Below, piece after piece: positions 45,050-57,456 of a stretch of DNA of 64,000 bases; positions within the stretch are counted from its first letter, which is position 1, and every line of letters starts with the position of its first letter. A program made the translations under genes and the position numbers. The DNA comes from Spirodela intermedia (Eukaryota; Streptophyta; Magnoliopsida; Alismatales; Araceae): NCBI GenBank assembly GCA_902729315.2, contig LR746267.1, positions 6,202,424 to 6,266,423 of the forward strand, given 5' to 3'. The notes beneath the pieces were generated by a model. It had not been told where the DNA came from and did not search any database. It saw nothing but the letters and a program-made list of their open reading frames with translations.

Positions 45050-46728
45050 TAATAAGTTTTTGTTATCATGAGTTAATAATTAATTAATAATATATTTTCA
45101 GTCTTAACTCATGAAAAAGACACAGTTTTTTAGTTAATTAATAGAAATTTTTAACTAATTATGTGAATTTTTAACTAATGAAAATATATAGAAAAGAAAA
45201 GACCTACAGGCCGGCCAAGTATGTAAGTGTGTTGGAAGCATAGTTGAGGGACTTGTTGGCCAACCGAGACCACATGCTAGTTAGAGGCACAATCGAGCAA
45301 AACCACGAGACAAGGGCTTGAGTGGCTACGAAATGAGTTGGGGCATGTGTGTGCCACTCCCTTTTCACATCATTGGTGGCTAGTTGGGTGTGAGACAATG
45401 AGTGGTCGTACACATGTGTGAGAGAGAGTATATTGATAGCAAAAAGAGATATTACTATATATGCATCTCAAATAATGTGTAACAACTAATGTGAGACTAA
45501 ATTGACATCATTAGGCCAAGGTAAATTTTACATATTTTTATATCAATAATGTCCCTAATTTATGAGAAGAAAGTACCCCATGATGTTACTTTGTAAGGGC
45601 ATGCATGTAATTGCTTAACTCTCTTTTATGCAGCAAAGTGACTAGCAAGGGTTCAAATCTTACTAGAACTAAAAATTATTTATTTATCTTATTAAATTAT
45701 GATTTTTTTATAGAGTGTCAATTAACAATTAAGTTGTCAAAATATTCAATTATCAATGAAAATATCTTCAACTCGATTACTAAAACATTATTACAAATTG
45801 GTAAATAATTTTAGATAAAAAGATTGTGAATATATTAAGAAAATCATCTTCGATTGATCAACAAATAAGTCATCGTCAAGAAGAAGACAATTCGCCAAGA
45901 AACAAGTCACTACCTTCTGTAATAAATAGTTTCCTCTTGTTGCCTAGACTTAAGGATAAAGCTCCTTAAAATGCATTCCACCTCCATCCAACTTACCTCC
46001 ACGAAGTAACAATCATCAAAGAATCAAAAGTCATTAGATTTTTCTTCCACTAAGTGACAACCACTAAAGATGATTTATCGATCTATTTCATTGATTTTTA
46101 GACTTCACTAAAAGATTTAGAGATTGTTCACATGTTCAAAAAGACCCTTTGAGGTCGTGGACATCACATGATAATCTTCTTAAACATAGAATTTCAACGA
46201 TGGTAACCGTGAAACTAAAACTCTATCTTTCTTATTTTAAACATATTTTTTACATAAATTAGTGAGATTTTATGTGATTTCAAGTTTGAAAATATTCTTC
46301 ATTTAATTATAATTCTTCTAACATTTGCAAATCTTAATTTTATCAATTAAATTATTTGGAATCGATTACATAAAAACCACAAGGTGGAATTTTGCTTTCA
46401 CCCAAATCACATTTGTAGGGGTGCTAACGTCATCTTAATGTCTACACGTAATTTTTTTATGTAAATTTTTAAATATATTTTATCTTCATCATTTAGTCTA
46501 AAAAGTGTAAAAAATTATATTCTTTGAAAAAGAATTATAATATCTTGTCAAATATTATCTTACATCCTTGTGATTGACTTGGAAATTGTTTATTATTTTT
46601 GGAACCTTTTTGTGAATTATAATTAATTTATTTATGCTAAATATATTTATAAATTTTAATATTAATAGTTTTTAGTTTTATAAATTTTAAATTTATATGA
46701 TTTATTATAAAATAATTGAATCACGATC
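45050..46728 (+). mobile_element. LTR-1 copy J
   Basis: It is about 1.68 kb, with start TAATAAGTTTTTGTTATCATG and end GAATCACGATC. It occupies the same position in gypsy pol as copy B (flank GTGGCAAC against GGGGGC), so B and J descend from one insertion. It lacks the 1.52-kb insert of copy B and so serves as its empty site. CpG sites are largely decayed. Confidence 0.8.
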
Positions 46729-46808
46729 TGTTGCATGAAGTATCAAGCTATTGAATTCATAGCATAAGCTTCTCATATGACATTTAATTATTGATGCTTG
46801 TTTAGAGG
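46729..46808 (-). pseudogene. Short gypsy pol scrap between LTR-1 copies J and C
   Basis: Eighty bases, ATTGATGCTTGTTTAGAGG at the right end, match the RNase H/integrase linker at about 24505-24655 (GTTGATGCTTGTTGAGAG), shortened. It shows that J sits in the same pol as B and that copy C inserted next to it. The remaining RT present at 24.65-25.8 kb is absent here. Confidence 0.6.
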
Positions 46809-47635
46809 TGATAAGTCTTCATATCATGAGTTAATAATTAATAAATAATATAATTTAGCCTTAACTCATGATAAAAAATAAATATAAAAAATTATAAAAA
46901 ATGATTTTCATTTACTTAATGTGAATTTTTGGCTAATTATGTAATTTTGATATAAATTTATATAATTTTTATAATCTTATTTTTGAGATAAATGAAGAAA
47001 AGTAAAATAAAATAAAAATATAAAAAGAGATAGGAATTTGCCAACCAGCCAGGCCCATAAGTAAGTCAAAAACATAGTCAGGGTAGAGCCACAAGTAGAG
47101 GCTTGAGTAACTGTAGACCAATGGGGCCACGTGTGCGTCACTCCCTTTTCACGTCACTAGTGGCCAGCCGAGTGTGGGGCAAAGAGTGGTCATACACATG
47201 CAAGAAAAGGACTCATTGATTCCCAAATCTCGTATTACTATATAGTTGTCTCAACATTTAGCATATAATTGATGTGGAACTAAATTGATGGTCATACCTT
47301 CCTAAAATATTTTCAAAGATTTTAATGTCTATGATGATATACTATGATGATGTCACTGTATAAGGGTATTCGAGTACTTATTCACTCTCTCTCATGTAGG
47401 TAGGTGATCGACATAAGTTTGAATCTTTCTAGAGCCAAAACTCATTTCTTTTCATTAGATTAAATCGTGATTTTCTTGTAGATCACTAGTGAAGGATTAA
47501 GTCATCTAATCGCTCAATCATCAGTGAAAATCTCATCACCGTGATTCGTAAATCATCGTTACTAAAATTATTAGATAATTTATGATAAAAATATTGTAAA
47601 TCTATTGAGTAAATTGTCATCAGAAAGAGGACGAA
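46809..47635 (+). mobile_element. LTR-1 copy C, 5' half
   Basis: It starts TGATAAGTCTTCATATCATG after AGAGG and is collinear with the first half of the LTR to GAGTAAATTGTCATC. It then breaks at 47636, where copy D begins with a fresh LTR start. The second half of C was not found after D, so it was lost or lies outside this arrangement. Confidence 0.75.
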
Positions 47636-50600
47636 TAATAAGTCTTTATTATCATGAGATAATAAATAATAAATAATATAATTTTAGTCTTAACTAATGA
47701 TAATTAAACTTATACTTGTGTTAATTTATTAAAATAGTTTTCAGTTGATTAATGTGAATTTTTGGCTAATTATGTGATTTTATATGAATTTATATGATTT
47801 TTATAGTCTTATTTTTGAGATAAATAAAGGAAAAGATATTAAAATAAAAATATAGAAAAAGGAGGGGACCTGTTAACTAGCCAAGCCTGCAAATGGGTCA
47901 GAAGCACAGTCAAGGGGAGCTGTGAGCAAGGGTTTGAGTAGCTAGAATTGATAGGAGTATGTGTGCATCAGCCCCCTTCTACGTCCCCGATGGCTAGTCA
48001 TTTGTGAGACAAGGAGTGGTCATACAAGTAGGAGAAAGAGACTTATTCCTTACAAATATGATATTACTATATATTCATCTAAAACTTTAGCATACAAGTG
48101 ATGTGAGACTAAACCTGCATCACATCAAGGCTTCAAAGATTTTAAAACCTAAACTACCCCTTAGTTATAAAAGAGATATATCATAATGATGTCACTTAAT
48201 AAAGGCATTAGAGTTCTTATTTCAATCTCTTTCATACAAATGGGTGACTGGCGTGGGTTCATGACATCACTTAGTTGTTGTATAGCAAATCACGTAAATT
48301 TAAAATTTATAAAACTAGAAAATATAAATTTTTGAATATTTAGAAGTATTTTTGAATAAATATATTAATTATAATTCAATTAAACTTCCAAAAATAGTGA
48401 TAATTTTTTAGGTCAATCATGGAGATATAATATAATATCAAGTAATTATTCATAACTTTTCTCAAAGAATACTATTTTCTATAAATTTTAATCTAAGAAA
48501 TGAAAATAAAATATATTTAAAATTCACAAAAAAGGGAAATAAGGATGCGGATGTCATGATGACGTTAGTGCCTGATGAATGCGAATCAGGTGGATACAGA
48601 GTTTCACCTGACGATTCTTACATAATTGATTACAAATGATTTAATTGATCATATTAAGATTTGTAAAAGCTAAAAGAATCGTAATTGAATGAAATATATC
48701 TTAGTAAATTTAAATCACATAAATTATCATTAAATGAAGCAAAAATTAAGTTGAAAGTAGGAAATAGAGTTCTGGCGTCGCGACGACGATACATCAACAA
48801 TGCACCAGAATTTTGAGCGTTTTGGAGGATCATTGTGTAGTGTCCATGGCCTCAAAGGCTCTCCTTAGACAACGATGACGTGGGCAATCTCTAGATCTCC
48901 TTACAAAGACTAGAGATCAATGAAATAGGTCATCGAATCGTCTTCGGTGGCTGCCACCTGGTGGAATAGAAAAACAATGACATTGTAGCTCTTCGGTGAC
49001 TATTAGCCGACAGAGAAGAGTTGGATGAAGGTAGGGCACATATCAGGAAACTTCATCCTCAGATCTGCACAGCAAGAGAAGACTCTTCATCGCCTCCAAT
49101 ACGCTCTTAAAATGTGGTGACTACTCTCTTGGTGGATCGTCTTCTTCTCGATGACAGCTTATTCGTCGATCAATTGGAGATACTTTACTCCATAGATTCA
49201 CAATCCTTTTATCATGAATCATTCAATAATTTTAGTAACAATGCTCCGTGAATCGTGTTGATGAAATTTTAGTCGATGATCCAGCAATTTTGACGGCTTA
49301 ATCCTTCACCAACGATTTGTAGGAAAGTCATGATAATCAGATAAAAAATATAAATTTTTACTTTATGAAGATTCAAACCCGTATGTGTTGCCCACCTATA
49401 TGAGAGAGATTAAAATAAGTACTCTAATGCCCTTATCAAATGACGTCATCATGGTATATCTCTATTATAAATAAGGGGTATTTTAAGTATTAAAATCATT
49501 AAACTCTTTTTGGAGAAGGTGTGGCATGGGTCTAGTTTCACATCGTTTGTGTGCTGAAGTTTTGGACAAATATATAGTAATGTTACATTTGCAAGCAAGA
49601 TCCTTTCTTGCACATGTACGACCACTCCTTGCCCTATGGCCAACTAGCCACTAGTGACGTGGAAGGAGAGTGGCACACACATACCTTTATCGATCTTAGC
49701 TGCTCGAGCCCTTACTTGCGGCTCCTCTCTAATTGTGCTTCCCACCTACTTGTGGGCCCATTGGCCGGTAGGTGCCCCCCATTTTGCTATATTTTTATTT
49801 TAATTTCTTTTTCTTCATTTATCTCAAAACTAAGACTATAAAAACCATATAAATTCGTATAAAATCACATAATTAGCCAAAAAATTATGTTAATCAACTG
49901 AAAATCACTTTTCACACTTTAACACAAATATAAGTCTATTTATCATGAGTTAAGGTTGAAAATATAATATTTATTAATCAATAACTCATGATAATGAAGA
50001 CTTATCAATTCAAATCCTCCTAAAGCCAAAACTCGTATTTTTATTTGATTACCGTGACTTTCTTGTAGATTGTCGGTGAATGATTAGGTTGCCAGAATTT
50101 CTAGATCATGAGTAACAATTTCATCAATGCGATTCACGTAGTATTGTTACTAAAATTGCTTAACTATTTACAATAAAAGGATCACAAATCTATCAAGTAA
50201 ATTAACTCTAATTGATCGATGAATAAGTCGTTGTCGAGAAGAGGGCAATCCGCTAGGAGACGAGTTGCCACCTCCTGAGAATGTACAAGATGAGATGAAG
50301 AGCTTCCTCTTATTGCACAAACTTGAGGATGAAGCTCCTTGACATGTGCCTTACCTCCATATAATTCTTCTCCATCAGGTGATAGCTGCCAAAGAGCTAC
50401 AAAGTCACCATTTTTCTACTCCGCTAGGTGACAGCCAATAGAGATGATTTGATGACCCATTTCATTGATCTCTAGACTTTGCAAGAAGATCTAGAGAGCT
50501 CATGTCATCTTTGTCCAATGAGAGCCTTTGAGGCTGTGAACACTACACGACAACTCTCCCGAATGTTCAAGATTCTAGTACATTATCGACGCATCATTAC

Positions 50601-51117
50601 TGCAATGTCAGAACTCTATTTTCCTACTTTCAACTTAATTTTTTCTTCATTTAGTAATAATTTGTGTGATTTAAATTTACTGTTATTTTTTATTCAATTA
50701 CGATTCTTCTTACTTTAAACGATCTTAATTTGATCAATTAAATTATTTGTAATCACTTACGTAAGAATCACTAGGTAGAACTCTATTTCTACCTAATTCA
50801 TGTTCGTTGGATGCTAATGTCATCTTGACATCTGCATCATTATTTCTCTTTTTCATTATTTTAAATATATTTCATTTTCATTTATTAATATAAAATTTAT
50901 AAACATTATATTCTTTCAAGAAAATTTTAAAAAAATACCTGATATTATATTACATCCCCTTGATTGACTTGGAAAATTCCCATTATTTTTGGAATTTTAT
51001 TGAATAATAATTGATATATTTGTTCAGAAATACTTTTAAATATCTAAAACTTAGTATTTTCTAGTTTTATAAATTTTAAATTTGCATGATTTACTATACA
51101 ACGATGAAGTCACATCA
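47636..51117 (+). mobile_element. LTR-1 copy D (5' LTR), interrupted by copy E
   Basis: Left part 47636-48261, right part 50008-51117, start TAATAAGTCTTTATTATC, end GAAGTCACATCA. It is the only copy followed by a recognisable primer binding site and gag, which fixes the sense orientation of the whole family as TGATAAG to ACGTCA. It is older than E, which sits inside it. Confidence 0.8.
48262..50007 (-). mobile_element. LTR-1 copy E nested in copy D
   Basis: It is 1746 bp, inverse to its host, with plus-strand ends TGACATCACTTAG ... GACTTATCA. The flanks GTTCA (48257-48261) and ATTCA (50008-50012) are a 5-bp target duplication with one change. Host sequence GTGGGTTC-AAATCCTCC is restored when E is removed. 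No internal region is present: solo LTR. Confidence 0.88.
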
Positions 51118-51120
51118 ATT

Positions 51121-51140
51121 TTTTGTGCCATTCTTGGCAA
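51121..51140 (+). other. Decayed tRNA-Asp-type primer binding site
   Basis: Three bases after the end of LTR-1 copy D the sequence reads TTTTGTGCCATTCTTGGCAA. It resembles the TTTGGCGCCGTTGCCGGGGA primer region typical of Athila/Tat/Ogre-type gypsy elements, with CpG-to-TpG/CpA changes. Position directly after an LTR and before gag supports the call. Confidence 0.6.
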
Positions 51141-51415
51141 TATATTACATAATATTTGATATTTTTCTCTTTCTCTCCAAGGGTACACAAAAAAAAATTA
51201 ACTCTTGTTTTTACTTTCTTCTTGTAGAAAAAAAAAAAAGGAATGAAGAGCAACAAGGGAAGGACTGGAGCATACTGAAGGAGGGTAATAGTTATTAAAC
51301 TTTTTCCTCGAATTTATTGATTTTTATACATAGTAGAAGATCCTTGCATACAAGGTTAGAAAATTCTTTCACTATTTCATTCAAAACTAAAAATTTGAAA
51401 AAAAATTTAATTTTG

Positions 51416-52338
51416 ATGGATCCTAAAGGAAAGTATGAGTCAAATTGAGAACAATTCTATGGCTATGAAAAGTTGTTATATCCCTAATTCATTTCAAAGA
51501 GCATTCAATATTAGAGTCCCATTAGAATCCACTGTTAAATTCAAAATAAATCCAAGAATTTTCTAAATACTCAATAATTTTCATGGATTACCTTTAAAAG
51601 AACCCCATCAGCCTTTAGAAAAATTTCATATGGTTCGTGATTTAGTTAGCCTCCCTTAAGTTGCATTGATAATTATTAAGATAAAATTATTTCCTCATAT
51701 ACTTAGGGACAAAGCTAATTATTGGCTATCCACATTAGATAGAGAATTAACTAACTAAAAAGACATAGAACATGTCTTTTCTCAAAAAAATTATCTCTTA
51801 AGAAAAAAATCAAAATATGAGAAAACATATATGGAGTTTTGCTCAAAGACTAGGAGAAATTTTACATGAGATATGAGAAAAATTCAAAGATTAACTTAGA
51901 AAATATCCTAATCATGTTATACCCAAGTGACAACTCAAAAGAATTTTTTATGATGGATTATTAGAACAACACATAAGTATGATTGATTCTATATGTGGAG
52001 GAATTTTTATGAAGAAAGCCCTTAATAAAATTTACATTGTTTATAAGAATTTAAGTGAAAATTCTAGAGATCAAGCCTCTTTTGAGTTATATGACAAGGA
52101 TCAAAAGAAAAGAATTTAGAAATTGTATCATCAAAATGATTTTAATTTAAGAAATGAGGTTAATCAGATTAATCAAAGATTAGAAAAACTTGATTTACTT
52201 ATTGACAATATTAGAAAGTCTCTTAACCCTCAATTTAATTCAAATAGTACTACTTGTCCTATGTACAGTGAAAATGATTATTCTGAATTTCAATACTATA
52301 ATAGATCAATCATTTCACTCTATTTTGCAAAAAAATAG
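51416..52338 (+). pseudogene. Ty3/gypsy (Athila/Tat-like) gag remnant
   Basis: Across several frameshifts and stops the translation shows the plant Retrotrans_gag pattern: FHGLPLKEPHQPLEKFHMV, then LFPHILRDKANYWLSTLD, a YPNHVIPK/RIFYDGLLEQH-like segment near 51900-51980, and MIDSICGGIFMKKALNKI. The family pattern is FxGLxxEDPxxHLxxF, then FPxSLRDxAxxWL, then FYxGLxxxxRxxIDAAxGG. The tail is a coiled-coil-like LRNEVNQINQRLEKLDLL segment from 52150. It belongs to the element whose 5' LTR is copy D and ends abruptly at the start of copy F, with no protease or polymerase. Confidence 0.75.
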
Positions 52339-53888
52339 TAATTATGCAAAAAATTCTTCAAATAATACTATTTTCTATAAATTTTACACTAAAAAATAAA
52401 AATAAAATATATTTAAAATTCACAAAAAAAGAAAATAAGGGTGCGAACATCAAGATGTTGTTAGTGTCCAGCGAACACGAATAAAGTAGAAACAAAATTC
52501 TATGTAGTGATTCTTATGTAAGTAATTACAGATAATTTAATTGATCGACTTAAGATCTATAAAAGCTAGAAGAATCGTAATTGAATAAAGTATATCTTTA
52601 CAAATTTAAATCACACAAATTATCACGAAATGAAATAGAAATTAAGTTGAAAGCAAGAAAATAGAGTTCCAATGTCGTGGTGACGATGCGTTGGCGATGC
52701 ACCAGAATGTTGAATATTTAAGAAGATCATCATGCAGTGTCCATAGCCTCAAAGGCTCTCCTTAGACAAGGACGATATTGGCAATCTCTAGATCTCCTTA
52801 TGAAGTCTAGAGATCAATAAAATGAGTCATCGAATCATCTCTAGCAATTGTCACCTAATGGAACGGAAAAACGACGACTTTGCGGCTCTCCAATAACTAT
52901 CAGCTAACGGAGAAGAGTTGAATGAAGGTGGGACGTGTGTCAGAAAACTTCATCCTCAAGTCCGCGTAATAAGAGGACGCTCTTCATCGCATTTGATACA
53001 CTCTCAAGAGGTGACGACTCATCTCTCGACAGATCGTCCTCTTCCCGACGACAATTTGTTTGTCAATCAATTGGAGATGCTTTACTCGATGGATTTACAA
53101 ATCATTCAGCAATTTTAGTAACAATACTCTGCAAATCATGTTGACGAAATTTTCGCCGATGATCCAATGATTCTAACTACTTAATCCTTCATCGGCGATT
53201 TGCAGAAAAGTTACGATAATAAGATAAAAAATATGATTTTTGGCTCTAAGAGGATTCAAACCCATGCTAGTTGCCCACCTACATGAGAGAAATTAAAATA
53301 AATACTCTAATGTCTTTATCAAATGACGTCATCATGGTATATCTCTATTATAAATAAGAGGTATTTTAGGTATTAAAATCATTGAACCCTTTCTAGGGAA
53401 GGTGTGACGTGGGTTTAATCCCACATCATTTGTGCACCAAAGTTTTAGATGAATATATACTAAGATTACATTTGCAAGTAAGTCCTTTTCTCACACATGT
53501 ACGACCACTCCTTGCCCCACAGCCAGCTAGCCATTGGTGACGTGAAAGGGGAGTGGCGCACACATGTTCCTATCAGTCTTAGCCACTTGAGCCCCTACTC
53601 ATAGCTCCTCTCTGACTGTGCTTTTGACCTGCTTGCAAGGGCTAGTTAGCAAGTGCCCCCCATTTTACTATATTTTTATTTTTATTTCTTTTTCTTCATT
53701 TATCTCAAAATTGAGATTGTAAAAATCATATAAATTTGTATAAAATTTTATAATTCACAAAAAAATTATATTAATCAACTGAAAATTACTTTTCACACTT
53801 TAACATAAATATAAGTCTATTTATCATGAGTTAAGGCTAAAATTCTATTATTTATTAATTATTAACTCATGACAATGGAGACTTATCA
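52335..53888 (-). mobile_element. LTR-1 copy F, partial
   Basis: The plus strand ends ACAATGGAGACTTATCA, the canonical end, but the other end lacks about the first 170 bp of the LTR and merges with gag near 52320-52350 around a short AATAGTAATTATG similarity. It is inverted relative to copy D, so it is not the matching 3' LTR. A deletion probably joined gag to an independent insertion. Confidence 0.75.
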
Positions 53889-54347
53889 GTCTTTCAAGAG
53901 CATGTTGCTTATATGGGTGTAATACCCCGTAAGGATATGTAATTTTAGTGGGAGTTTGTATTTTGATGCTCATATAATTATAGACATATACTTTGGCTAT
54001 TTCATGGATTAATAAAGTTTATTTATTCCTACTCTAACTATGATTGTTTGATCTCTATTCAGAATAAGGAGGACTAAGTTTAAAATGTACATATATAAGT
54101 CACACTTCATGTAATTTTCATGCTACACATTCATATTTGATCTATGTTGTTCATTATATCTATATACATGATTATTGTGAGTTCAGTCATGCAAAAAATG
54201 TTAATGAAAACTCCTCCAATTCTATATTGGTATAATGATGGATGAAATTATTAGAGATGTCTTTGGCAATGATAGTAAAATTTTGAACTCATAAGGTCAT
54301 AATGTACAATATCAAGTTGTTGTATATATTTTGTCTAAGTAGGAGAT
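53889..54347. other. Unassigned DNA before a copia LTR
   Basis: No clear coding match. It ends in GTCTAAGTAGGAGAT, a polypurine-tract-like sequence directly before an LTR starting TGTTG, as in the 3' end of copia elements. It is therefore probably the degraded 3' part of a copia internal region. Confidence 0.45.
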
Positions 54348-54791
54348 TGTTGAAATTAATCTCAATGTGGACAATTATATATATAAATTGTATATTATGG
54401 GGCTATCATTAATTAATCTCACTTAAAGTGATTCATTGGAGTTTAAGTTTTTAGGATTATGACCTCTCTTGTAAGTATAGACATAAATATGAATATGTGT
54501 GGAGACCAGATCTTATTCTAATTTTATGATGGGCTAAATTAGAAAAAGACACCAAAAGGCTAATCATCTCTTGTTTATAAATAAGTGGTCATGATCCTTG
54601 GGTCACACATTGTGAGTCACTCTTAGAGCATTCCATCTCTCTAGAGCAAGTCATTGGACGTCTCCTCTAAACTGATTCAAAACGTCATCCTCATACTTGC
54701 GCTTCCATGAATTCAAGTATGGTTTCAATCCATTCTCATCATAATTTATCATTCTTCATTTACATCAACACAAGATCATTTAGATCTAACA
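54348..54791 (+). mobile_element. Ty1/copia LTR (probably 3' LTR)
   Basis: It is 444 bp, starting TGTTGAAATTAATCTC after a GTAGGAGAT purine tract and ending GATCTAACA. A TATA box TATAAATA lies at 54577-54584. The right end abuts the start of the duplicated CYP706 block (54792-54795), as the gypsy-like LTR does at 33243 in copy 1. No full second LTR is visible. Confidence 0.65.
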
Positions 54792-55691
54792 TCAAATCCA
54801 TTCATTGGTACCAACGTGGATGGGGCAAGAGATTGAAAATATAAAATTATTTGGGCCAAGTACCCACTTCCCATAACCATGCCCTGTGCAGACCAGCTCC
54901 ATTTAGATTTCATACATACTGGTTCGCATTCACAAGGGCTAAGATTGAGCTTTAATAAAGCACAGATAAAACGATTTAAAAGCCAATATCCTAAAAAATC
55001 GCGTAGGCCAGGCGTAGTGAGGGAAAGAACGGCGATGAAGAAAGTTCGGACGGCAGGTGTAGAATCTCCGTCAGTTTGGCATGATTGTCCGGGCAGTCAG
55101 TAGGATTTGAATGCGCAAAGGACTGCAGAAGAGATCGGACGGCAGCTGGCGGTGGAGGAAAGCTTTGACTTTCCCTCATATATTTTGAAGGTATCTAAGT
55201 CAATTGTCCTGGTGGACGATAAATATCAGTCCCAGCAAAACGAGTCGCAAAGGACAAGAGACGGTAATTGGGTGTATCGAAATTTTCGGAGGGGCTGATG
55301 GAGAGAAACATAGAAAAGATGGGTTAACATCTGCCGTCATTGAATCTTGAATTTCAGGAAGAAGGGCGGGGGGAAGGGCTTGGAACGACGAGGGGCGCCC
55401 TGTTCAAGAATAATAGAATGAAGTGGTACCATCTTCGCTTTAGAAAAGAGATCCACGCGGTTAGTTTTTCTTCTCATTCGTGGGGTACGATCTCTATCCG
55501 AATTTGTTAATAATCTTGAGAAGGATTTCTCGGAAATAAGTAATTTCTCCATATTCTTTTCATATTTCGTTAAGCCTATATTTAATGCCCACCATTGTAC
55601 GAAATGGCTTTAACATCGGAGGCAACAACGCTCTTATTTGGAATGCTACAGGTGGTAGTATCAGTTTTGACACAGAATCCGGAGGAAGCGC
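54792..55691. other. 3' flank of CYP706 gene 2, start of second duplicated block
   Basis: The block matches 33244-34139 with about 2% differences. Homology to copy 1 begins at ATCCATTCATTG right after the copia LTR. No separate gene is called. Confidence 0.7.
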
Positions 55692-57456
55692 TTATCGCGG
55701 GTTGGGGACGGCGACGAGGGCCTTCTCCTTTCTCATCACAAGCCCAAACTTCTCGTTGAGATCAGGGGCCACCCCCGCCGGCAGAGTCCAGTCTGCCGAG
55801 TGCAGCAGCGATGCAAGAATGAACATCACCATCCTCTCCGCCAGCGAGATGCCGGGGCAGATCCTTCTGCCGGTTCCGAAAGGGAGGTAGCGGAATGTGT
55901 TGCCGCTGTAATCCACTGTGCCTGCTTCGTGCAGGAATCTCTCCGGCTTGAACTCGGAGGCGTTCTCCCATACTTGAGGGTCCCTATGTATAGCCCACAC
56001 GTTGACGAATACCTTGGTTCCTTCAGGGATTCTGTAGCCGGCGACAGTGCAGGTGGTGCTGGGGCGCCGGGGCACCAACAGAGGCAGAACTGGGTGGAGG
56101 CGGAGGGTCTCCCGGACCACGGCGTCGAGGTATCGCAAGCGGGGGAGGTGAACTTCTTCGACGGCGTTGCCCTCCCCGACCACAGCGGCAATCTCCGCTT
56201 GTGTTGTCTTCATTCTCTCGGGGTCGTTGAGAAGCTCGGCCATGGCCCACTCCACCGTCGTCGACGTGGTATCTGTCCCCCCGGCCACCAGGTTCTGTCA
56301 AGCCGGTTTCACACAAAGGTGAGCATCGAGCGAGGGGTATTATCAGTTTGAGTATCATAGGCCCAACTTAGCAATCAAGTGTATTAAGATGTTCTGCAGG
56401 AAGCATTTTTTAATTGAATATTTAAAAGATGTCGAACAAAATTTTTGGTCAAGGAGAGGATGATGAGGAGGTCACCTGGAGCAAGCCCTTCGTATTGTCC
56501 ATGGTCATGGGCGCTTGGGGTTCAGGGTTCTGTACGAGGTCCAACATCACCTGCAGGAAATCCCTGTTCTTCTTATCCATGGCCGCCGCCGGGTCTCCCT
56601 CTCGACAGCTCTCCATCATCATCAACCGCTCCTCGATGACGGAATTGAAGATGCGGTCGGCCAATAAGAGGAATCTTCGCATCCGCCGCACCAGACCCTG
56701 CAGGTCGAGCCAGGCTAGGGCAGGGTAGAAATCAGAGATGTTGGGGGCGCCCAACAGGTCCACCATGTCTTCCACGGCCTTTCCGAACTCCCTCCCAAGG
56801 GCGTCCCTCTCCTCCCCTTTATGCGCCAATGAGGCCCCCCACAGCATCACCATCGTCACGTTGAATGTCGCGGCGGACACCAGCTCGCGCAGATTCACGG
56901 GCTGGCCTGCTTTCCCTCGGATTTCCTCCACCATCCTCCAAATCTCGCCCTGGCGCATGACGGAGAGGCCGTCGATGGTGGCCGGGCTGAGCAGCTGCCG
57001 CATGGTCACCTTTCGGAGCATGCGCCACTGAGGCCCGTAGGGCGCGCAGGTCATGTCCTTACCGCCGTAGGTTTGGACGAGCGCCACCACGGGGACGTCG
57101 TGGTTGGCGAAGATGGCGTCTTGGTCCCTAAGGGTCTCCTTCACGGCCTCGGGAGAACTTAGGACGATGCAGAGCTTCGCGCCGAGGCGGAGGCTCATGA
57201 CAGGGCCGTAGGTGCGTGCGAGCTCCGCGAAGCTCACGTGGAGATCGGATCCGAGGAAAGGGAGGCTTCCCAGTAGCGGCAACCCTCGGGGTCCCGGAGG
57301 CAGAAGACGGGCTCCGTTCTTCGTCCTCCTGAACAAGTAAAAGACGATGAACACGGCGAGTACTGTGGCCAGGACGGCCATGAGGCTTGAGGAAGCAGAG
57401 CTCTTCGATTCATCCTCTTCTCCATTCCTCCACCAGGACAACGTATTGGGCGTCAT
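55692..57456 (-). CDS. CYP706: Cytochrome P450, CYP706 family (copy 2)
   Basis: Exons 57456-56476 and 56294-55692 on the minus strand, with a 181-bp intron at the same place as copy 1, give 527 residues. It differs from copy 1 at about ten residues: L3P, S31T, S36F, T104A, A109T, G121V, W137C, one D/E change near the exon-1 end, D328N at the splice junction, and T385A. All core motifs are kept: PPGP, WxxxR, AGGTDTT, ETLR, PERF, FGTGRRICPG with Cys473. W137C lies in TWAPYGPQWR just before the C-helix, at a position normally aromatic in plant P450s, so it could affect folding or heme contacts; this is inference. It is otherwise intact, and its promoter with both G-boxes is shared with copy 1. 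Confidence 0.92.
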
